Below, in pieces: positions 59,730 through 64,000 of a stretch of DNA of 64,000 nt (positions are counted from its first letter, which is position 1; every line of letters begins with the position of its first letter). The notes under the pieces were generated by a model, which worked only from the letters and a program-made list of their open reading frames with translations, was not told where the DNA came from and searched no databases. The stretch is taken from positions 1,210,381 to 1,274,380 of the forward strand of contig JAQFVV010012489.1 in the NCBI GenBank assembly GCA_028023455.1, written 5' to 3'. Made by a program: the position numbers and the translations under genes. The stretch is from Epiperipatus broadwayi. Its lineage: Eukaryota > Onychophora > Udeonychophora > Euonychophora > Peripatidae.

Positions 59730-61929
59730 AACTGACAAAGTTCAACTGCAATATAAAAATGCCACTGTATTAAACTATGCAGGACATCTAAGAAATAAGG
59801 TCTATTTTATTAATTAATCATAACTATTAATAGATTTTAAAATTTCAACTGAAATGTATGTTATGTTACAGTAATGATTTTTTAAAATTTATAATTAATC
59901 ACGATTCTAATTCCTAAAAATAAATTAAATAATAATTACATTTTAATCTGTATTGAATGATTAATTTTGTGTGTGTGTCAGTAATTTAACTTTTTTTTTT
60001 CTGAAAAAGAATTTATGATCTGATAAAATTCATTATATTTTGCTTTTAATGGAATGTAAAACCTTTTGCACAATTAGCAATAAAAATTGCATTTTCTTTT
60101 CTCATTTTAGAAATGATTACAAATTTTGTTTTAAGATAATTTTGAAAGTATTTGATAAAAATTAATTAGATCTAGTTTTCAACGAGTGATTAACTATATT
60201 GTCATAATTTAAAATTAAATTTCATTTAAATGTTCTTTAAAATTAAGTAAATTATGTTGCTCTTTCATTTGAAATCATTAAGAAGATTTAATATAATCAT
60301 ATATTGGACTCACAATTTGTGAGTAGGTTTAGCAAATATAAATATAATAAATATAACTAATAGCAATTATATTCGCCTAACTCTATAACCATCTACTGTA
60401 AAGTTGAAAAATCAATGGAGATCAGATAGTACCGTGCTACAAATGTCTTATTTTCAACCAGCTACAAAATTTATTTAACATATTGCATTTAACCTTTTTT
60501 CATACTGAAATTCTTACGGAGTTTGCTGTTCCAAAATGAACTCACCTAAGCTTTTATGAACTCATTATAGTTCAATTTTCCTGAACTTAAATGTACTCGT
60601 CTAGCTCAATTCACCTTAAATGAAGGTATTCATTTGAGTAGAATTGTATAGACAGGAAATAAAATTATTGATTTATTATTTGTACTGACGATTACAAATA
60701 AAAAATACTAATTAAATAAACTATAACAGAAGGTATTAATTAGTCAAAGTTTTCCTAAGATTCATGACAATTAAATAAAAGACGAGTACCCAAGGGATAA
60801 TGTTCTCTGTTTGAAATACATTCCAGAAGAGTTTTATGTTATAATAACGTTTATCTCATATTCCATATTACAAAGCTAATGACTAGATATGCAGTGATTA
60901 TTTAATATAAATGGCAATGGGTAACCTTTATACATACTATATGGTAAAGATAGCTGACAGGCTCAAAACTTTGCACATTGAAAGAGTTTATTATGCTCTT
61001 TACCTTAGGCTTCTCTATAATTAAATGAATTTACAAATGTTGTGAAGATCTTATGTTATTATAAATGTTATTGAATTAAATAAAATCTTTAAAACATAAT
61101 ACAGAGTTTGTTGGTATATAATACACATTTTTTCTAACAGTTCTTTATTAGCATGAGTTTTTTTTTACTTTTATTGTCTTTTATTCATTTTGTTTTCCTT
61201 TCTTATACTTATTTTTTCTAATATTTTATTTCTAACATCTACATTGGACAACAGTATATGTATATAATTTAAATATGATTCAATTTAATCTAAAATAGAG
61301 GTTGGAAAAAATTGAATTGTTTCACTAATTTCTATATTTTCAGTTGAAAAGCATCTTTTTTATCATACAATTATTTATACATTATTCCTACATTTTCAGT
61401 ATATCTTCTCTCCATGGAAGAAAGAATGTTCATGTTATCAATAGAGAGAAAAGCATAAATAATTGTATAATAAAAACAATAAGCCCTGATTTGATTTAAT
61501 ATAAGATGAAAATAAAGTAATTAGCGATGAAATGGATATGCAATAAAAATAATTAAAGTTATAAATAATTATGATTATTTTAAAGAGAATATGTGTACAT
61601 TAAAATGTAACGATTTTGAATGAGAAGATTAATTTCACTTGAAATCAAAATATTATTGATAAAACTATGTGATGTATACTATTAGTATTAGTGAATAATT
61701 GTAATAATCATTTACACATGTTTATAGCAGAAGAGAAATTGGATCTAGAAAGAGTAAACAAACAAAAAATTATATATTAGTAATAAGAATTACTGTTGAG
61801 AGATATATAGAAAAAGAAATATATTAATATATATTCATCAATTTGTTGTCTTATTAGATATTTTGAGGAAGAAGATATAATTAGTATGCCAATATATGAA
61901 TTAGGATTGGTGAAATTTGAAAACTCTGT
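59730..61929. other. AT-rich sequence, no gene seen
   Basis: No gene or recognised repeat. A weak inverted pair around the ATAATTGTATAA / TTATACAATTAT sequences at about 61366-61470 was noted: AAGCATCTTTTTTATC...AATTATTTATAC on the left and GCATAAATAATTGTATAATA on the right, with TCTCTCCATGGAAGAAAG between. Confidence 0.45.
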
Positions 61930-63440
61930 GGGGTGAAAATAGGGGGAAAGTTAGAAGTAGTAAATGGTTATCTAATTGGGAAGAATGTTTAAAAAGAGTA
62001 AGCAGTTATGTTATGGACTATTAATAATTACTTTTCAAAAAATACATTTGTTTTAAGTATAGTCTCTCCAGGCTTCAAGCTTACAATTTCCATCCCTCAG
62101 GGCTCACCTCTCTGTGCATTCCTATTTACTGCTTACTTGAATCTTTTCCTGCTGAGCAGTGAGACAACTCTGAAAGAAGTTGCCATTCCTTTGCTGGGGG
62201 AGAAATTCTACCATGTCTCCTACATGGATGATGTGGTGGGTTTACTCTCCTCTTGGGAGGAATTCAATAAATTAGAGGAGCTCTTAGACTGGTTTGAGTT
62301 GGAATATGGTCTAAGTGTCAACAAGGAGAAGTCGGTCATGTGGTCAATTATGACTGGGAAGCAAATTCCCAGTAAGCTTAGAGCCCCCCTCAGAAGTTCC
62401 TGGGTTTTCATCTTGCCCTTCCCTATCTAAAATGAAAAAGAAGAGTGAAGATGAATTATTAATTAAAACTGGAAAATTTATTAAATGACTTGGGAAAATT
62501 GCCCTTATGAACTCAGTCATGTTACCTAAGATAATGTACTTCATTGCTGGCTTTGTCCCAACTAATTCATTTTAAGAGGGTCAAAACCCAGTGCAGAAAA
62601 ATATGTTGGGGGGAGAGGCACCTGTCATCAGCCTAAACCTACTCCAGAAGCCAAAACAACTGCATGGCTTAGGTTTACATTGAATCCAAACATTCTTTAT
62701 TCAGGTTACGCATAACATATTGGTGAGACTTTTTAACAAGAATTCTCAAATGCAGAGTCCGATGCATACAGAAGAAGTTGCACCTACAGACCCCCCCCCC
62801 CCAATAGTGGGTGATTGTGGCTTCAAAAACAGATATCTGTAGTTCTGGACAACCTTAAATCTTAAAATCCAGCAAATATATTTAAAAATAAAATTACTTA
62901 TTGGAATACATACACACAGATGTTTCCAAATAAGAGCAAAATGGATGACCTCTTGCCCATTGGAATATTAGAATTCTTCACGTTGACCAAACAGTTGAGA
63001 TTAGAACCTAGGTTAATAGATTTCCTGATTAAAGTCAACCTCAGGGCCTTGCCAACTGTGGCTTTCTTGCACTATCAAAGAGGACATCAAATGGATCCTA
63101 TTTGCACATTATGTAAAAAAGAAGAATCAATGCAACACATACTTGAAAAATGCCACATATGGTCAAATTTACATAATATATTCAAATCCTTAATGAAAAA
63201 TAGAGAACCTGAATGTGTTCATTTAATCAAAGCTTTCAAAAAAGGCTATTTTGAAATAATTAGAATGATAACTTTCACCAATTTTTGCATATGGACTCTC
63301 AGAAATAAAACAATATTTGAATGTGGCAAAGACTATGATGCAGTAAAAACAGTGTGCTCTCTATTACATGAAATCAAAGAGATTGATAAAAAATTTTGTA
63401 ATAAATGGCTTGTGGACCTAACCTAGTCACTAATTGATCT
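61930..63440 (+). pseudogene. L1/Tx1-like LINE ORF2 fragment
   Basis: RT block (about 62008-62430): I-P-Q-G-S-P-L-C-A-F-L-F (motif B region), catalytic Y-M-D-D at 62221-62232, then G-L-S-V-N-K-E-K-S. After several stops, a block at about 62580-62700 contains the LINE linker pattern (K-I-C-W-G then L-L-Q-K-P-K-Q-L-H-G-L-G-L in a shifted frame). A second open part (62920-63426) carries L-R-A-L-P-T and the zinc knuckle C-T-L-C ... H-I-L-E-K-C (63103-63153), then W-T-L-R-N-K, and ends at the TAG at 63424-63426. The endonuclease and ORF1 are missing upstream. A run of twelve C at about 62791-62802 interrupts it. It is related to the minus-strand relic at 23880-24570. Confidence 0.8.
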
Positions 63441-64000
63441 TAAGCAAATATCCCCTGACTAAAATAAAGACTACAATTTAATAAAGAGTTGCCTGGATAA
63501 GTATAAATGACAATTTGCCGCTAAAATTATATAAAGTAGAATATTAAGACCATATATTGGGAAATGTGAGATGTTAATCTAATGACTTTCAGGAGTAATT
63601 AATATGAATTTTATTGTAATTTAAATATTAACGGATAAATTTTATGCATTCAGAATAATGTTATATCAATGTAAAACTAATTGAATTTTGAACCATGAAA
63701 ATTCAGCATAATTCTGTATCTACGTTAAAGTAATTATATTCCCTTCTTATGTTCCACGTTTAACTTTGCTAGCTTTAAATTTAATGTATGTATCTTTTGA
63801 TAATACACAAGGAGAGTGAATAAAATTTATATTTTGAAAGATAAAAAAAATTACAAGCCTTATGCTTTTTATCATCTGAAAGACAAATATTGTTCATAAA
63901 AAATAATCATAGGTTCTTCTATTCCAAAAACCACAAAATGAATACAATATGTCTGCTAATTTGGATAAATTGAATAAATTTGTGACCGCTGGAAATCAAA
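63441..64000. other. AT-rich sequence, probably LINE 3' flank
   Basis: AT-rich sequence after the LINE. AATAAAG at about 63480 could be its polyadenylation signal. Nothing else was recognised. Confidence 0.45.

Noticed and set aside
62220-62544. Minus-strand frames opposite the L1-like RT
   Set aside because: The plus strand has clear RT motifs (including Y-M-D-D), so the opposite frames are shadows.
1-64000. CRISPR arrays, bacterial operons or viral genomes
   Set aside because: No spaced direct repeats, no dense same-strand coding and no viral structural or replication motifs were seen; the content is typical of a eukaryotic intergenic region.

Overview
The window looks like intergenic or intronic DNA from an AT-rich invertebrate animal genome; by eye it is roughly three-quarters A+T. 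No intact host protein-coding gene, rRNA, functional tRNA or CRISPR array could be supported. What can be recognised is almost entirely mobile-element sequence. It includes non-LTR retrotransposons of at least three lineages, a decayed hAT DNA transposon, tRNA-like SINEs with clear target-site duplications (TSDs), a second dispersed repeat family, and an unusually large number of fold-back (hairpin) repeats. The eukaryotic call rests on RTE- and L1-type LINEs, A-tailed SINEs, AATAAA-tailed retrocopies and (AT)n microsatellites. The animal group cannot be fixed from the sequence alone.

Layout. 0-12 kb: an unexplained 93-codon open stretch (289-570), fold-back family A (2754-3029, plus single arms elsewhere), a RT-motif LINE remnant (about 3150-3560), fold-back family B (7624-8118), and a dead RTE copy (10014-11282) split by a retrocopied mRNA 3' end that has a TSD and a poly(A) tail. 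12-24 kb: old copies of repeat family R, one arm of fold-back family C (14133-14342), a SINE (17212-17311), a LINE remnant with a C-terminal zinc-finger-like motif (17395-18495), and a SINE (23278-23376). 23.9-24.6 kb: the 3' end of an L1-like LINE on the minus strand. 25.5-28.4 kb: a whole hAT element bounded by 8-bp TSDs, with a transposase pseudogene on the minus strand. 31.1-35.2 kb: a MITE-like inverted-repeat element, then a nearly complete RTE-type LINE (31974-34913) inserted inside a family-R repeat. 36.6-43.5 kb: a cluster of fold-back family D, a SINE and fold-back family E. 46.0-47.8 kb: a very large imperfect palindrome with arms of about 0.9 kb. 48.8-50.3 kb: long (AT)n tracts. 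50.6-51.0 kb: an inverted pair of family-R repeats. 55-58.5 kb: a minimal family-D palindrome, two SINEs, a 91-bp tandem duplication and a full family-C fold-back. 62-63.4 kb: a second, longer L1-like LINE relic on the plus strand.

How the parts relate. The SINEs and the retrocopied mRNA end carry the marks of LINE-driven reverse transcription (TSDs, A tails), and the RTE and L1-like elements are plausible sources of that machinery. The hAT element and the fold-back families are DNA-transposon-type or hairpin-type repeats, with no proteins of their own here apart from the broken hAT transposase. The most interesting leads are the 1.8-kb palindrome, the conserved hammerhead-ribozyme-like core inside family-D fold-backs (with a G-C to A-U change on both sides of its stem), and the density of hairpin-forming repeats, which could feed small-RNA pathways if transcribed.
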